Below the pieces are notes generated by a model, which was not told where the DNA came from, ran no database searches, and worked only from the letters and a program-made list of their open reading frames with translations. From the NCBI GenBank assembly GCA_016432265.1, contig CP066681.1:2072342-2136341 (forward strand): DNA of 64,000 nucleotides, in the 5' to 3' direction. Positions 34,823-43,592 of this stretch are shown here, in pieces. The translations under genes were made by a program, and so were the position numbers. This stretch comes from Micavibrio aeruginosavorus. GTDB taxonomy: Bacteria > Pseudomonadota > Alphaproteobacteria > Micavibrionales > Micavibrionaceae. Each line of letters opens with the position of its first letter. Position 1 is the first letter of the stretch.

Positions 34823-35608
34823 ATGGTCAAAAACAAACCTGATCCGCTTCTGACAAAGCCGGCAAAGAAATTCCTGTTTGACGTCAACGATTTCGACGAT
34901 CGGCGCAAAGAGGAAGAGCCGGAAGAGCCCCCCCCGCCTCCGCCGCCCGTCTTTTCCGAAGAGGAAATGGAGCGCGCCCGCCGCGAAGCCCATCAACAAG
35001 GACGCCGAGAAGCTGGCGCCGAGGCCGAAGCCAGCCGCGAAAAAAAAATCGCCGATCTGCTGCAAGTCATATCACGTGAGTTCTCTACGCTATTCGCTAC
35101 AGAAGATTTACGGAACGCCCAGTATGAAGCCGAATCAGTACGGTTGACGCTGGCCGCGATTCAGAAATTATTCCCTGCAATGACGCAGAAATTCGGTCTG
35201 GGAGAAATCCAGCGCACAATTGTCGAAGTTCTGGAAAATCAAAGAGAGCAACCTGTGATCAAGATCGAGGTTGGCCTCGATTATGTCGAATCGATACAGG
35301 ATTACGTCCAGCGCCTGATGAAACAGGGAAATATGCCGGGCGCTTGTCAGGTTAGCGGAAATCCGTCTCTGGGTTCAGGAGACTGCCGCCTGTCATGGGA
35401 GCAAGGGGGCGCTCTGCGCGATTCCCAAGGAATTGCTGAGGATATTGAACGACATATGCAGGTGATACTTGCTGAGAGGCCGCGCCTGCGGGATAATAGA
35501 AAGAATGAACCTGTTATAGCCCCGCAGCCCGCTTTGCCGCCAGACGCCCAGACAAGAACACCGACACCGGCCCCCGCAGCCGGGCCGCAAGGAGACAAGA
35601 ATGAGTGA
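34823..35608 (+). CDS. fliH: FliH, export ATPase regulator
   Basis: 261 residues. An acidic, Pro-rich region (EEPEEPPPPPPPVF) precedes a helix (about 50-80) and the C-terminal FliH/VATPase-E-like domain (YEAESVRLTLAAIQKLFPAM and SIQDYVQRLMKQGNM, then GDCRLSWEQGGALRDSQGIA). The last motif (G-D-C/A-R-x-x-W) is characteristic. FliH holds FliI near FliN. It sits between fliG and fliN and overlaps fliN by 8 bases. Confidence 0.88.
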   Translation: MVKNKPDPLLTKPAKKFLFDVNDFDDRRKEEEPEEPPPPPPPVFSEEEMERARREAHQQGRREAGAEAEASREKKIADLLQVISREFSTLFATEDLRNAQYEAESVRLTLAAIQKLFPAMTQKFGLGEIQRTIVEVLENQREQPVIKIEVGLDYVESIQDYVQRLMKQGNMPGACQVSGNPSLGSGDCRLSWEQGGALRDSQGIAEDIERHMQVILAERPRLRDNRKNEPVIAPQPALPPDAQTRTPTPAPAAGPQGDKNE

Positions 35609-35951
35609 CGAAAACAAACCCGCCGGCGACATGAGTTATCAGGAAATCAGCAGCAAGCTGCCTGAAAACAAGGATGAGCGCGAATACTCATACGGCGAGC
35701 CTATGGCCAGCGATGTCACTGCTATCTACGACATCCCCGTGCAGGTTTCGGCCGTACTGGGCCGCGCCAATATGCAAGTCAGCCAATTGCTGAAGCTGGG
35801 CCGCGGCGCCGTGGTCGAGCTTGACCGCAAAGTCGGCGAGGCCATTGATATCTACGTGAACAACCGTCTGGTTGCCCGCGGCGAAGTCGTCGTCGTAGAG
35901 GACAAGCTGGGCGTGACCATGACCGAAATCGTCAAGTCGGATCGCGCCTGA
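35601..35951 (+). CDS. fliN: FliN, C-ring protein
   Basis: 116 residues. The SpoA/FliN domain (about 45-115) reads IYDIPVQVSAVLGRANMQVS, then LLKLGRGAVVELDRKVGEAI and NNRLVARGEVVVVEDKLGVT. FliN completes the C ring with FliM and docks FliH/FliI. Normal length with a polar 40-residue N-terminus. Confidence 0.97.
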   Translation: MSDENKPAGDMSYQEISSKLPENKDEREYSYGEPMASDVTAIYDIPVQVSAVLGRANMQVSQLLKLGRGAVVELDRKVGEAIDIYVNNRLVARGEVVVVEDKLGVTMTEIVKSDRA

Positions 35952-35982
35952 TCTCTCGCCTTATTATAAGCAGGACAGATGA

Positions 35983-36831
35983 ATGACAACGGACAGCGCC
36001 CAGTCAGCCGCCAGCGGCAGCAGCAGTGACATAACCGTCCGCATACGCCCGCCTTCGGTCAAACCGGATATGTTCACAATCTTCGGGATTCTGTGCGCCA
36101 TCGGGCTGATCGTGGGTGCGATCGCCTATGGCCAGAGTAATGCCAGCTTCCTGGATATACCATCCATCATGATTGTGGTGCTGGGTACGATAGCCGCCAC
36201 CTGCATTTCCTACACCGGCGAAGAAATCGGCCATGTATGGGGCATTTTAGGCAGCGCCATGGTTCGCCGCATCCGCAAGCCTTCCGTAGTAGCGCGCCAG
36301 CTGATGGACATAGCCGCCCTTTGCCGCAAGAAAGGCACGCTGATCCTCTCGAGTCTCGATGCGGAACTGCGCCGCGACATGCTGATCCATCGCGCCATGC
36401 AACTGGTAGTCGACGGCTACAGCGGCGACGATGTCGACCGGGTGTTAGGGCAAGAAGTCGACTCGCTCGTCGAACGCCACCGCCGTTCTGCATCAATCCT
36501 GCGCCGCGCCTCGGAAATTGCCCCGGCTATGGGCCTTATAGGCACGCTAGTGGGGCTGGTGCAAATGCTGGCCGCTCTTGACGACCCCAACTCCATCGGC
36601 CCTGCTATGGCGCTTGCGCTGCTGACGACCTTCTACGGCGCGATCATGGGCCTCGTCCTGCTGGCGCCTTTGGCCGGCAAGCTCGAACGCAATTCGAACG
36701 ATGAAGCGATGATCCGTATCATGATCATGAACGCAGCCATTTCCATCGCCCGTCAGGAAAACCCCCGTCGTCTGGAGATGATCCTGAACAGCGATCTGCC
36801 GCCTGACGAACGGATCAAGTATTTCGATTGA
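35983..36831 (+). CDS. motA: MotA/PomA-type stator protein
   Basis: 282 residues with four membrane segments (about 33-52, 57-77, about 180-205, about 212-235). The conserved parts are the cytoplasmic loop SSLDAELRRDMLIHRAMQLV and the channel helices APAMGLIGTLVGLVQMLAAL and ALALLTTFYGAIMGLVLLAP. MotA and MotB form the torque-generating channel. The matching MotB-like gene is at 7481-8338, not adjacent. Last gene of the fliF operon. Confidence 0.95.
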   Translation: MTTDSAQSAASGSSSDITVRIRPPSVKPDMFTIFGILCAIGLIVGAIAYGQSNASFLDIPSIMIVVLGTIAATCISYTGEEIGHVWGILGSAMVRRIRKPSVVARQLMDIAALCRKKGTLILSSLDAELRRDMLIHRAMQLVVDGYSGDDVDRVLGQEVDSLVERHRRSASILRRASEIAPAMGLIGTLVGLVQMLAALDDPNSIGPAMALALLTTFYGAIMGLVLLAPLAGKLERNSNDEAMIRIMIMNAAISIARQENPRRLEMILNSDLPPDERIKYFD

Positions 36832-37263
36832 TTATTTCTGGTCTTCGAACCAGATGTCGCAGTTATAGTTCCAGCACAGCTCTTCGCCCTTGCGGATATC
36901 ACGCAGCGCCGTCACGGACATGATGTAATTCTCGAAATCCTGATCCATCATGATATTCGGGGTTTGGCTATGGTTGTAAAGCATGACATACCCTAGCGGC
37001 ATGCAATATTCCTCATCCTCATACAGGCCTTCCCATTCCAGCAAATAGCCATCCGGCGCCTCGCCGTTGTCGATGACGTTACGCTTCGAAACAGGAATCA
37101 CAGGCGCGCGTTCAAGCACTTCGCCTTGCTTGAAATCGCGCAGCGCAAATACACCCCGCCCTTTTTCTGTGCCTGTTTCCTGCCAGGCAATATCTGCCCC
37201 TATGATGGTCTCAACAGGTTGCTCAGACTCGACGACTTTCAGGCACACACCGCTATTTTTCAT
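36832..37263 (-). CDS. SET-domain protein (putative lysine methyltransferase)
   Basis: 143 residues from ATG 37263 (an upstream in-frame start would add 26). It has the small bacterial SET architecture: GTEKGRGVFALRDFKQGEVL near the start, the pseudoknot motif YNHSQTPNIM (about residues 95-104) and KGEELCWNYNCD near the end. In SET enzymes NHS and the Y in ELxxxY bind SAM and catalyse lysine methylation. Its stop abuts the motA stop. A flagellar target is possible but not shown. Confidence 0.8.
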   Translation of the reverse strand: MKNSGVCLKVVESEQPVETIIGADIAWQETGTEKGRGVFALRDFKQGEVLERAPVIPVSKRNVIDNGEAPDGYLLEWEGLYEDEEYCMPLGYVMLYNHSQTPNIMMDQDFENYIMSVTALRDIRKGEELCWNYNCDIWFEDQK

Positions 37264-37808
37264 GAATGAGCGCTCACTTCCGGAAGTAAGTTTACAAAAT
37301 CTGCACGCCGGGGATTTTCCGCCTGTTCGTGAGGGGCGCAATCTATCAATCGCTGGCTAAAATCGCAAGAAAATCGGAGAACCGCCTCATCTTAATAACC
37401 GGCGCACAGCATTCGCATCATACACAATCCATATCCACCGCCATTCCGCATCCGTGAGAAGGCTGAACAACAAAACCACCGGCTCTATATTATTTCAGGA
37501 TCGCCCTGCGAAATCTGCTCAAGGCGTCCCCTGATGGCCTGGCTGCATTCAAAGACCTGTTCGCAGCATGATGGCGCTGGATAATGCTACCTCGCCACCC
37601 TCCTGAGATACCCACCTGCAGCAAGAGCGGATAGCTCTCGGGAATATTGCAGACAGTGCCCCTGCCCTTAAGGCTCCGAAAAATAAGGCTGGCACCTCCT
37701 CTCCCCCCTTGCAAATATTATGTCAATAACAAGGGTGATCGGGCCGGATTCCCATTGGATTTCAGGGGTTTTAACCTTATGATTAATGAATCAAAGGGGT
37801 TTTGGCTT
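37264..37808 (+). other. 545-base intergenic region upstream of flbD
   Basis: No credible gene; the short open frames on both strands show no recognisable product. It ends in an imperfect tandem repeat of a ribosome-site/start-codon module (AGGGGTTTT...CTTATG, 37764-37781 and 37795-37811). No sigma-54 site with correct spacing was found; two near matches are off by one base. Confidence 0.6.
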
Positions 37809-37811
37809 ATG
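37764..37811 (+). repeat. Tandem copy of the flbD ribosome-binding/start-codon module
   Basis: Two units of about 30 bases, each AGGGGTTTT followed by CTTATG and then TTAATG. Both ATGs (37779 and 37809) are in frame with flbD. The second matches the normal N-terminus of the family. Confidence 0.65.
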
Positions 37812-39197
37812 CGTTTAATGATCGTTGGACAGCTTGAGGGATACATCAGCGCAGCAGGGAAAATCGCCCTGCAACGCGGCGCCAAGGTTATGCATTGCGA
37901 GGATATAGAGCAGGCCTTAGGCGCCTTGCGCAACGGCAAGGGCGCTGACGTTGCCATGGTCGACATCAAACAGAAAATCGGCGTTTTCGTTGACAGCCTG
38001 AAAAACGAACGTATCCACCTGCCGGTCGTAGCATGCGGGGTTGGCACCGATGCGCGCTCTGCGGTGAAGGCCATTCAGGAAGGAGCCAAGGAATATGTGC
38101 CGCTGCCGCCCGATGCCGAACTGATCGCCGCCGTTCTGTCCGCCGTCACGCAGGAAGACAACACCATGATCGCAAACGACGCGGTCATGCAAAACGTCAT
38201 CAAGATGGCGGATAAAATCGCCCCTTCCGAAGCCACCGTCCTGATTACGGGGGAATCCGGCACCGGTAAAGAAGTGATGTCACGCTATATCCACAATCAC
38301 TCCAAACGGAAGAATGCCAATTTCATTGCGCTGAATTGCGCCGCTATACCGGAGAATCTGCTCGAATCGGAATTATTTGGTCATGAAAAGGGATCGTTCA
38401 CCGGAGCCACATCGCGCCGCCTTGGCAAGTTCGAAGAAGCCAGCGGCGGCACACTGCTGCTGGACGAGGTCTCCGAAATGCACCCGCAATTGCAGGCCAA
38501 GCTTTTGCGCGCCATTCAGGAAAAAGAAATCACCCGTATCGGCAGCAATGACGCCGTGCGCGTCGATGTCCGTATCATCGCCACATCGAACCGAAATCTT
38601 GAGGACAGCGTCAAGAAAGGCGAATTCCGCGAAGATCTGTATTTCCGCCTGAACGTCGTGAATATACGCCTGCCCTCCTTGCGCGAGCGCCCGAACGACA
38701 TCGCGCCCTTAAGCCAGTTCTTCGCCGACAAATATGCAGAAGCCAATGGCGTGGCAAAGAAACTATTGTCGGAAGACATCATAGAGAAACTGAAATCCTA
38801 TTCATGGCGCGGCAATATCCGCGAACTTGAAAACACCATGCACCGCGCCATCCTGATGTCTATGGAAGACAGGATAGAACCGGAGGCCGTCATCCTGCCC
38901 GAAAGCCACACATGGTCAGGCAGCGCCCCTGTCGTCGCCAACCGCGCCCCCAACCTTGCCGGAGTTTCAAGTGCCGGAGCGCACAACGTCAAAAATCCAG
39001 GCGCCGTAGAGAATATGATCGGCCGCACCATCGCCGATGTCGAGCGCGAAATGATTATCAGCACCCTTGACCATTGCCTCGGCAACCGTACCCAGGCAGC
39101 CAATATTCTAGGGATATCCATTCGCACCCTGCGCAACAAACTGAATGAATATAAGGAATCTGGCATCGAAGTCCCGGCGGCGGTCGCTGAACGCTGA
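37809..39197 (+). CDS. flbD: FlbD, sigma-54-dependent flagellar activator
   Basis: 462 residues from ATG 37809; ATG 37779 would add 10. The N-terminus (MRLMIVGQLEGYISAAGKIA, ADVAMVD) is a receiver-like domain missing the usual acidic pair, as in Caulobacter FlbD, which works without phosphorylation. The AAA+ domain has Walker A GESGTGKE (about 147), the sigma-54 loop GSFTGA (usually GAFTGA, about 195) and Walker B GGTLLLDE. The C-terminal helix-turn-helix is NRTQAANILGISIRTLRNKL. FlbD should drive the sigma-54 sites found here, with FliX as partner. Confidence 0.93.
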   Translation: MRLMIVGQLEGYISAAGKIALQRGAKVMHCEDIEQALGALRNGKGADVAMVDIKQKIGVFVDSLKNERIHLPVVACGVGTDARSAVKAIQEGAKEYVPLPPDAELIAAVLSAVTQEDNTMIANDAVMQNVIKMADKIAPSEATVLITGESGTGKEVMSRYIHNHSKRKNANFIALNCAAIPENLLESELFGHEKGSFTGATSRRLGKFEEASGGTLLLDEVSEMHPQLQAKLLRAIQEKEITRIGSNDAVRVDVRIIATSNRNLEDSVKKGEFREDLYFRLNVVNIRLPSLRERPNDIAPLSQFFADKYAEANGVAKKLLSEDIIEKLKSYSWRGNIRELENTMHRAILMSMEDRIEPEAVILPESHTWSGSAPVVANRAPNLAGVSSAGAHNVKNPGAVENMIGRTIADVEREMIISTLDHCLGNRTQAANILGISIRTLRNKLNEYKESGIEVPAAVAER

Positions 39198-39379
39198 TAT
39201 TTTCAACCGCCTTGCAATTAGATTTTATATTACGTAAATAAAAGAGCCTAACTTCATGCCTGTGAAATTTGCTGTTGAAATCCTCTGGATGACAGAACAA
39301 TCTTGCCATAATTTCACCACATGCATGGTAAAAGGTTTCAACCTTCGCGCACATCGTATTTATTCAGGAGATCAAAGAC

Positions 39380-39733
39380 ATGCGTAAGAATATCCTTCTG
39401 CTCGCCGGCGTTGCCGTTCTGGCCCTCGGTGCTTGCAAAAAAGAAGCGACTGCACCGGAACAAACATCCGCTGCCGATGCTCCGGCCGCGGCCGCAATGG
39501 AAGCCGCTGGCGCCGCAGTTGATAATGCCGCCCAGGCTGTAGACGCCGCTACCGAAGCCGCCGCCGCTGCCACCGAGGCCGCAGGCGAAGCCGTAGACGC
39601 CGCCGCTCAGGCTGTAGACGCCGCTACCGAAGCTGCCGAAGCTGCCACGGAAACTGCTGTTGAAGGTACCGCCCCTGCGGAAGCCGCTCCGGCTACAGAC
39701 GCACCGCCTGTTATCACACCGGCAAACCAATAA
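39380..39733 (+). CDS. Small alanine-rich lipoprotein with internal repeats
   Basis: 117 residues. The lipoprotein signal ends LALGAC (Cys 19). The rest is almost only Ala, Glu, Asp, Thr and Val in a helix-forming pattern, with a 25-residue unit (QAVDAATEAA core) repeated as a 75-base DNA duplication (near 39533 and 39608). It may be a trimeric coiled-coil spacer between outer membrane and wall, recalling Lpp-like proteins, but no family is recognised. It has its own upstream region and AGGAGA ribosome site. Confidence 0.75.
   Translation: MRKNILLLAGVAVLALGACKKEATAPEQTSAADAPAAAAMEAAGAAVDNAAQAVDAATEAAAAATEAAGEAVDAAAQAVDAATEAAEAATETAVEGTAPAEAAPATDAPPVITPANQ
39533..39634 (+). repeat. 75-base tandem duplication inside the alanine-rich lipoprotein gene
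   Basis: CAGGCTGTAGACGCCGCTAC begins at 39533 and again at 39608, each followed by CGAAGC. The 75-base spacing equals 25 codons and keeps frame. Confidence 0.75.
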
Positions 39734-39740
39734 TCGTCTG

Positions 39741-40445
39741 GTGAGCACGGCACAAAGCAAGACCGTAACCGGCAGGCAGCGCCAATCGGCCTGTTTGATC
39801 CTGTTGGCAGCCTTGCTAATAATGCCGGGATGCAAGAAAGACGCTGAACATGCCAAAGCCGGGGAGGTTCTTTCCCCGGCTTTATCATCAAACACAACGC
39901 CTGCCGAGATACCGGAAACGGAAGCCCTGCAACGCCAGCCATCGGCAGAGGAATCCACGAAACTGTTGTCTGTTCATACCATTCCCGCCTACCCGCAAGA
40001 CATACTACCGGATATGGTTGCCGTCACAGGCATGGATATGACGGTACGCCTCTCTGCGCGCATGAAAAACGACCCTTCCTGGGTTAGCTCGTTTCCATCG
40101 CTTTTTAAAGCTGCCTCAGATTGCATGGCGCACGTAGAAGATGGAGTATCCTATATTGCGGGCATACCGGATCATACCCCACCTGAAATCCGCATCATTA
40201 TGGTCGGGGTTGATGGGTACTGGCATGAATGCCTTATCAATCAGGATGGCGGCCCTGTCATTGCCCTAAAAGAGATTGAATCTTACAGCGAATCCGGCCC
40301 TTCTTTCTTCCCTGCAATCGAGGGGCGCCCTAAAATCAATAACCCGCAATGCGTGGCGTTGGAGCCTGTGGTCACCCGTCCTCAAGGATTAGTCGGGTGG
40401 CTGGGCTTCAACATACCCGATTGCAAATTGCCCGTGCCCGACTAA
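39741..40445 (+). CDS. Putative lipoprotein of unknown function
   Basis: 234 residues from GTG 39741, the start that gives a lipoprotein signal (LLAALLIMPGC, Cys 31) 7 bases after the previous stop. The mature part has a polar spacer, then a compact domain (about 100-234) with two to four Cys/Trp-containing segments (SWVSSFPSLFKAASDCMAHV, MVGVDGYWHECLINQDGGPV, PVVTRPQGLVGWLGFNIPDC). No family recognised. Its stop overlaps by 4 bases with the convergent OmpA-like gene. Confidence 0.65.
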   Translation: MSTAQSKTVTGRQRQSACLILLAALLIMPGCKKDAEHAKAGEVLSPALSSNTTPAEIPETEALQRQPSAEESTKLLSVHTIPAYPQDILPDMVAVTGMDMTVRLSARMKNDPSWVSSFPSLFKAASDCMAHVEDGVSYIAGIPDHTPPEIRIIMVGVDGYWHECLINQDGGPVIALKEIESYSESGPSFFPAIEGRPKINNPQCVALEPVVTRPQGLVGWLGFNIPDCKLPVPD

Positions 40446-41302
40446 CTGCTGGCGCCGCCATAGCGCACTTCGATATCGACATCCAGAGCACTGCCGCCAG
40501 GTTCAAAGCGCGGCTCAACGGCATCAGGATCGACACCGTTTTGATAAAGCGCGTTCCTGACAGCGATAATGCGCCTGACAGCATTATTGCTGGTATCTTC
40601 TATCGAAGCCTTGCTTTTTGAGTGCCCGGTCAAAACGACGATCGCGCCTTCTTTCGCCAACGCCATTATCGCCACTTGTTCGATCACGCTTTGCGCTTGC
40701 GGATCCAACGTAATGGTTTCATCACGGAAACGGATCGTCCGGCTGCCCGATGCCGCCACCGCAGGAGAGGATAATGAGATGCTCTTCTTGGTGAAATCAA
40801 CATTGGCCATCGCCTGACGGAACGCCTCGCGGCAACCGATATAGCTCTGTGCCGATTTCTGATAGGGTTGGAACGCCAGCCAGCAGTCGAATTTCACCTG
40901 CGCCATCGCCAGCATCCGCGCGTTCTCAGGCACATTGACCGTATCAAGAGCTTCAACCAAAAACTGCCTTGCCTTCATCAGGTCATGAACGGCAAAAGCC
41001 GGAATGTGGTACTCCGCAAGAGTATCGGGCGTAACAGAAGTGCCACCCCTCGCCGCACGCGCCTTGTCATAAAATCGCACCGGTAAAAGCTGACCTTGCG
41101 GCTGACTTTCGATAAAATCTCCCAGAACCTGATATTCGCTGGCTAGATCAGCAAGAAATTGCTCGTCTTCTTGTAGCGGGGGGGGCAGAGTCCGATCCCG
41201 CACAAAAGAATAATCCTTACAGCCTGTAGCCACAACGATCACGGCGGCAAGAGCCGTCACCATCAATCCGGATCGAAAGCGGTCTGTATCTGCAGAAAAC
41301 AT
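40442..41302 (-). CDS. OmpA-like-domain lipoprotein
   Basis: 286 residues from ATG 41302, the start that yields a lipoprotein signal (VVATGC, Cys 28). The middle is helical (YHIPAFAVHDLMKARQFLVE and LAFQPYQKSAQSYIGCREAF). The C-terminal part (about 185-282) has OmpA-like spacing: ITLDPQAQSVIEQVAIMALA, VVLTGHSKSKAS, then NNAVRRIIAVRNALYQNGVD. It resembles outer-membrane lipoproteins that bind peptidoglycan, but the OmpA motif is loose. Role unknown. Confidence 0.75.
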   Translation of the reverse strand: MFSADTDRFRSGLMVTALAAVIVVATGCKDYSFVRDRTLPPPLQEDEQFLADLASEYQVLGDFIESQPQGQLLPVRFYDKARAARGGTSVTPDTLAEYHIPAFAVHDLMKARQFLVEALDTVNVPENARMLAMAQVKFDCWLAFQPYQKSAQSYIGCREAFRQAMANVDFTKKSISLSSPAVAASGSRTIRFRDETITLDPQAQSVIEQVAIMALAKEGAIVVLTGHSKSKASIEDTSNNAVRRIIAVRNALYQNGVDPDAVEPRFEPGGSALDVDIEVRYGGASS

Positions 41303-41379
41303 GGCTGAAATCCTAGAGTAATCCCATAAAATGGCAAGCATTCTCGTGCCGGCAGGATAACCATGCAACCTGCTATCGT

Positions 41380-41408
41380 TTGCATGTAAAGGGATAAAAC
41401 CTTAAAAT
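41380..41408 (+). promoter_or_regulatory. Candidate sigma-70-type promoter of flhA
   Basis: TTGCAT and TAAAAT are separated by 17 bases, about 75 bases before the flhA ATG. No sigma-54 site was found here, consistent with flhA being an early gene. Confidence 0.4.
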
Positions 41409-41480
41409 AAAAAGGCGGGATTCACTTTATTCCGTAAATACCCGTTACGCCCCCTACACCGTCAGTTAACCACCACGACT

Positions 41481-43592
41481 ATGTCCGACACATCCGCACC
41501 CAAGCTGCCTTCAACATCCCTGGCCAGTGCCAAGGGGGCGCTGCGCAATGTCTTCCGCGGCGACATTGCTTTTGCATTCGGCATCATCCTCATCCTGATG
41601 TTCATGCTGATCCCGATGCCGACATGGCTGGTGGATGCGGGGCTGTCTGTTTCAATCACGTTTTCAATCCTGATCTTGATGACGGTGCTGTTCATCAAGG
41701 GGCCGCTCGAATTTTCGACATTCCCGACTATCCTGCTGGTCTCAACCGCTCTGCGTCTGGGCCTGAACATCGCCTCTACCCGGCTTATCCTTGAAAACGG
41801 CCACACCGGCACAGACGCCGCCGGCCACGTGATCGAGGCGTTTGGCAGTTTCATCATCCGTGAAAACTACATCATCGGCGGCATCGTCTTTGCCATTCTG
41901 GTCATTGTGAACTTCGTTGTTATTACCAAAGGCTCGGGACGTATCGCCGAAGTGGCTGCGCGTTTCACCCTCGACGCCATGCCGGGTAAACAAATGGCGA
42001 TCGATGCCGATCTTTCAGCAGGGCTGATCGACGAAAATCAGGCGAAAGAACGCCGTTCCAAACTGGAGCAGGAGAGCAGCTTCTTCGGTGCCATGGACGG
42101 CGCCGCCAAGTTCGTACGCGGCGACGCCATCGCCGGTCTGCTGATCGTTTTCATCAACGTTGTGGCCGGGATCGTCATCGGCGCGGCGATGCACGACCTG
42201 ACGCTGGCCGAAGCAGCGACAAACTACACTACGCTGACAATAGGCGATGGCCTGGTGACGCAAATACCGGCCCTGATCATCTCCGTAGCCGCCGGTTTGC
42301 TGGTATCTAAAGCAGGCGTTGAAGGCGCTGCTGAAACCGTCGTTTTCGAACAATTCAGCCGCCATCCCAAGGCTCTGTATATGAGTTCGGCCGCAATGTT
42401 CGCGATCGGCCTTCTGCCCGCGATCCCTGCGGCCCCGTTTTTCCTGTTGGGGGCACTGACCGCCGGGGCCGGATGGACTATCAGCAAGCGTCAAAAACTC
42501 GCCGCCGATCAGAAAATGGAAACCGAGAAGAAGGCCACAAAAGCAGCCGCCGTCGCGGAAGAGCCTATTTCCAAAGCGCTTGCCATGGATACGATCCGTC
42601 TTGAGTTGGGCTACGGTCTGCTGCCGCTGGTGCAAGGCGAAGGCGGCAACAAGTTGACCGACCAGATCAAAGGTCTGCGCCGCCAGTTGGCTGAAGATAT
42701 GGGGTATATCCTTCCGGCTGTGCGGATTCAGGATAACCTGCAGCTTCCAGCCAGCAGCTATGTCGTGCGCATCAAGGAAATCGAAGCCGGACGCGGCGAT
42801 GTGCGTCCCGGCATGATGATGTGCATGGATCCGAACGGTGACGCGATCACCCTGCCCGGTGAAAACACCGTGGAGCCAACATTCGGTCTGCCCGCGATGT
42901 GGATCGACGAGCAATACCGCGAGGAAGCCCATTTCCGCGGCTATACCGTGGTCGACGCCCCGACCGTCATAACCACGCACATCACCGAGATTATCAAGGA
43001 CAATATGTCCGATCTACTATCCTATACCGAAACCCAGCGCCTGCTCGACGAATTGCCGTCTGCCTACCAAAAACTGGTGGCCGACGTCATCCCGTCAAAA
43101 ATATCCGTTACAGGGTTGCAACGCATCCTGCAAAATCTGGTTTCCGAGCGCGTCTCGATCCGCGACCTGCCCTCAATTCTGGAAGGCGTGTCCGAAGCCA
43201 TCGTTTATACCAAGCACCCGCTCTACGTGACTGAGCATGTTCGCTCCCGGCTGGCCCGCCAGCTTTGCGACGCTCATGTCGGCCCTGGCGGTTTCGTGCC
43301 ACTGGCCACCCTCTCCCCCGACTGGGAACAGGCCTTTGCCGATGCGCTAATCGGCGATGGCGAGGAAAAACAGTTGGCGATGCCCCCGAGCCAATTGCAG
43401 GGGTTCATTACCGCAGTGCGCGATGCCTTCGACAAATTCGGGCAGATGGGCGAAGCCCCGGTCATGCTGACCTCCCCCGGGATCAGACCGTATGTGCGCT
43501 CGGTTATCGAGCGATTCCGCCCGCAAACCATTGTCATGTCGCAAAATGAAATCCATCCAAAAGCCAAAATCAGAACGCTGGGGCAGATATAA
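41481..43592 (+). CDS. flhA: FlhA, export gate protein
   Basis: 703 residues. The N-terminal half has about eight membrane segments and the FHIPEP-family signature region (STALRLGLNIASTRLILENG) and the proton-channel loop ITKGSGRIAEVAARFTLDAM. The C-terminal cytoplasmic domain binds chaperones (about 365-703). FlhA is the main gate of the export system. First gene of a four-gene operon with coupled stops and starts. Confidence 0.98.
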   Translation: MSDTSAPKLPSTSLASAKGALRNVFRGDIAFAFGIILILMFMLIPMPTWLVDAGLSVSITFSILILMTVLFIKGPLEFSTFPTILLVSTALRLGLNIASTRLILENGHTGTDAAGHVIEAFGSFIIRENYIIGGIVFAILVIVNFVVITKGSGRIAEVAARFTLDAMPGKQMAIDADLSAGLIDENQAKERRSKLEQESSFFGAMDGAAKFVRGDAIAGLLIVFINVVAGIVIGAAMHDLTLAEAATNYTTLTIGDGLVTQIPALIISVAAGLLVSKAGVEGAAETVVFEQFSRHPKALYMSSAAMFAIGLLPAIPAAPFFLLGALTAGAGWTISKRQKLAADQKMETEKKATKAAAVAEEPISKALAMDTIRLELGYGLLPLVQGEGGNKLTDQIKGLRRQLAEDMGYILPAVRIQDNLQLPASSYVVRIKEIEAGRGDVRPGMMMCMDPNGDAITLPGENTVEPTFGLPAMWIDEQYREEAHFRGYTVVDAPTVITTHITEIIKDNMSDLLSYTETQRLLDELPSAYQKLVADVIPSKISVTGLQRILQNLVSERVSIRDLPSILEGVSEAIVYTKHPLYVTEHVRSRLARQLCDAHVGPGGFVPLATLSPDWEQAFADALIGDGEEKQLAMPPSQLQGFITAVRDAFDKFGQMGEAPVMLTSPGIRPYVRSVIERFRPQTIVMSQNEIHPKAKIRTLGQI

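Noticed and set aside
37570-37590. TGGCGCTGGATAATGC upstream of flbD as sigma-54 site
   Set aside because: GG-to-GC distance is one base too long.
37490-37714. Short minus-strand open frame in the gap before flbD
   Set aside because: No ribosome site, no motif, and it runs through the likely flbD control region.
39533-39634. Repeated Ala-rich DNA as a possible CRISPR or intergenic repeat
   Set aside because: Two in-frame copies inside one lipoprotein gene; there are no spacers.
42015-42980. Open frame of 321 codons on the strand opposite flhA
   Set aside because: It lies wholly inside the certain flhA gene, has no recognisable domain, and its composition (His, Gly, Arg-rich) is that of an antisense shadow.
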